From Microbacteriaceae bacterium (lineage in GTDB: Bacteria; Actinomycetota; Actinomycetes; Actinomycetales; Microbacteriaceae): a DNA stretch of 5,365 nt. The notes under the pieces were generated by a model, which had not been told where the DNA came from, did not search any database, and saw only the letters and a list, made by a program, of their open reading frames with translations. Made by a program: the position numbers and the translations under genes. Positions 5,201 through 5,365 of this stretch are shown in pieces. Where the stretch lies: the NCBI GenBank assembly GCA_030840185.1, contig JAUZFY010000013.1, positions 1-5,365 on the forward strand, in the 5' to 3' direction. Position 1 is the first letter of the stretch; each line of letters starts with the position of its first letter.

Positions 5201-5365
5201 ATGCCAACAATGGTTGGGGCACAGTCCGCGGAAGTGCGGGTCAGACCGCGCCGCGCTGTCTTGTTCAGTGGATTGATCGTCGCTCTCGTCGTGCCCCTTC
5301 CGATCCTCGGAACACTTATCGGCCTCGGCATCTCGGACGGATCGTGGCCGGCGGCCGCTTACGGC
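5201..5365 (+). CDS. Membrane protein of unknown function, N-terminal part, runs off the right edge
   Basis: 55 codons are visible with no stop before the window ends. After a short, partly basic N-terminus (VRVRPRR at 12-18), residues 19-44 form a strongly hydrophobic stretch (FSGLIVALVVPLPILGTLIG) that should span the membrane. The positive charges before it predict an N-in orientation. The stretch is longer than a usual signal-peptide core and shows no clear cleavage site, so I read it as a membrane anchor or the first segment of a multi-pass protein. The frame is also open upstream back to about 5090. The ATG at 5201 was chosen for its GGGGAG site. No family is recognisable from this fragment. 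With no obvious promoter in the 112-bp gap, it may be read through from the tRNA promoter. Confidence 0.7.
   Translation, partial: MPTMVGAQSAEVRVRPRRAVLFSGLIVALVVPLPILGTLIGLGISDGSWPAAAYG

Overview
The base composition is high in G+C and the codons favour G or C at the third position. Together with a bifunctional-length actinobacterial-type Pta, a tRNA without an encoded CCA end and apparently leaderless promoters, this points to a high-GC actinobacterium. Microbacteriaceae is my best guess, but the family cannot be fixed from this window alone. The window is chromosomal housekeeping DNA. I see no transposase, integrase, CRISPR array or other sign of a mobile element.

Layout from left to right: (1) The 5' two thirds of a ROK-family winged-helix regulator lie on the minus strand, and the gene runs off the left edge. 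(2) Divergent from it, across 83 bp, is a 215-residue atypical short-chain dehydrogenase-like NAD(P)-binding protein on the plus strand. (3) Convergent with that gene, with only 9 bp between the two stop codons, is the minus-strand pta-ackA operon. Phosphate acetyltransferase (704 aa) is upstream and acetate kinase (374 aa) downstream, and the two overlap by four bases (ATGA). (4) Next is a 242-bp intergenic region holding the pta promoter on one strand. On the other strand it holds a putative promoter with two tiny overlapping ORFs, then the promoter and leader of a tRNA gene. (5) tRNA-Ser(GGA) follows on the plus strand. (6) A 112-bp spacer follows, which can fold into a compact three-way junction. 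(7) The start of a membrane protein gene of unknown function runs off the right edge.

Pta and AckA form the acetyl-CoA to acetyl-phosphate to acetate route. It makes ATP during overflow metabolism and, in reverse, activates acetate. The ROK regulator and the NAD(P)-binding protein have no evident link to that pathway. The most interesting unexplained part is the DNA around tRNA-Ser (about 4831-5200). It has a pair of translationally coupled micro-ORFs with good ribosome binding sites, a strong hairpin in the presumed pre-tRNA leader, a three-way junction fold behind the tRNA, and an 11-bp repeat flanking the tRNA. Each could be chance in GC-rich DNA, and comparative sequence data would decide.
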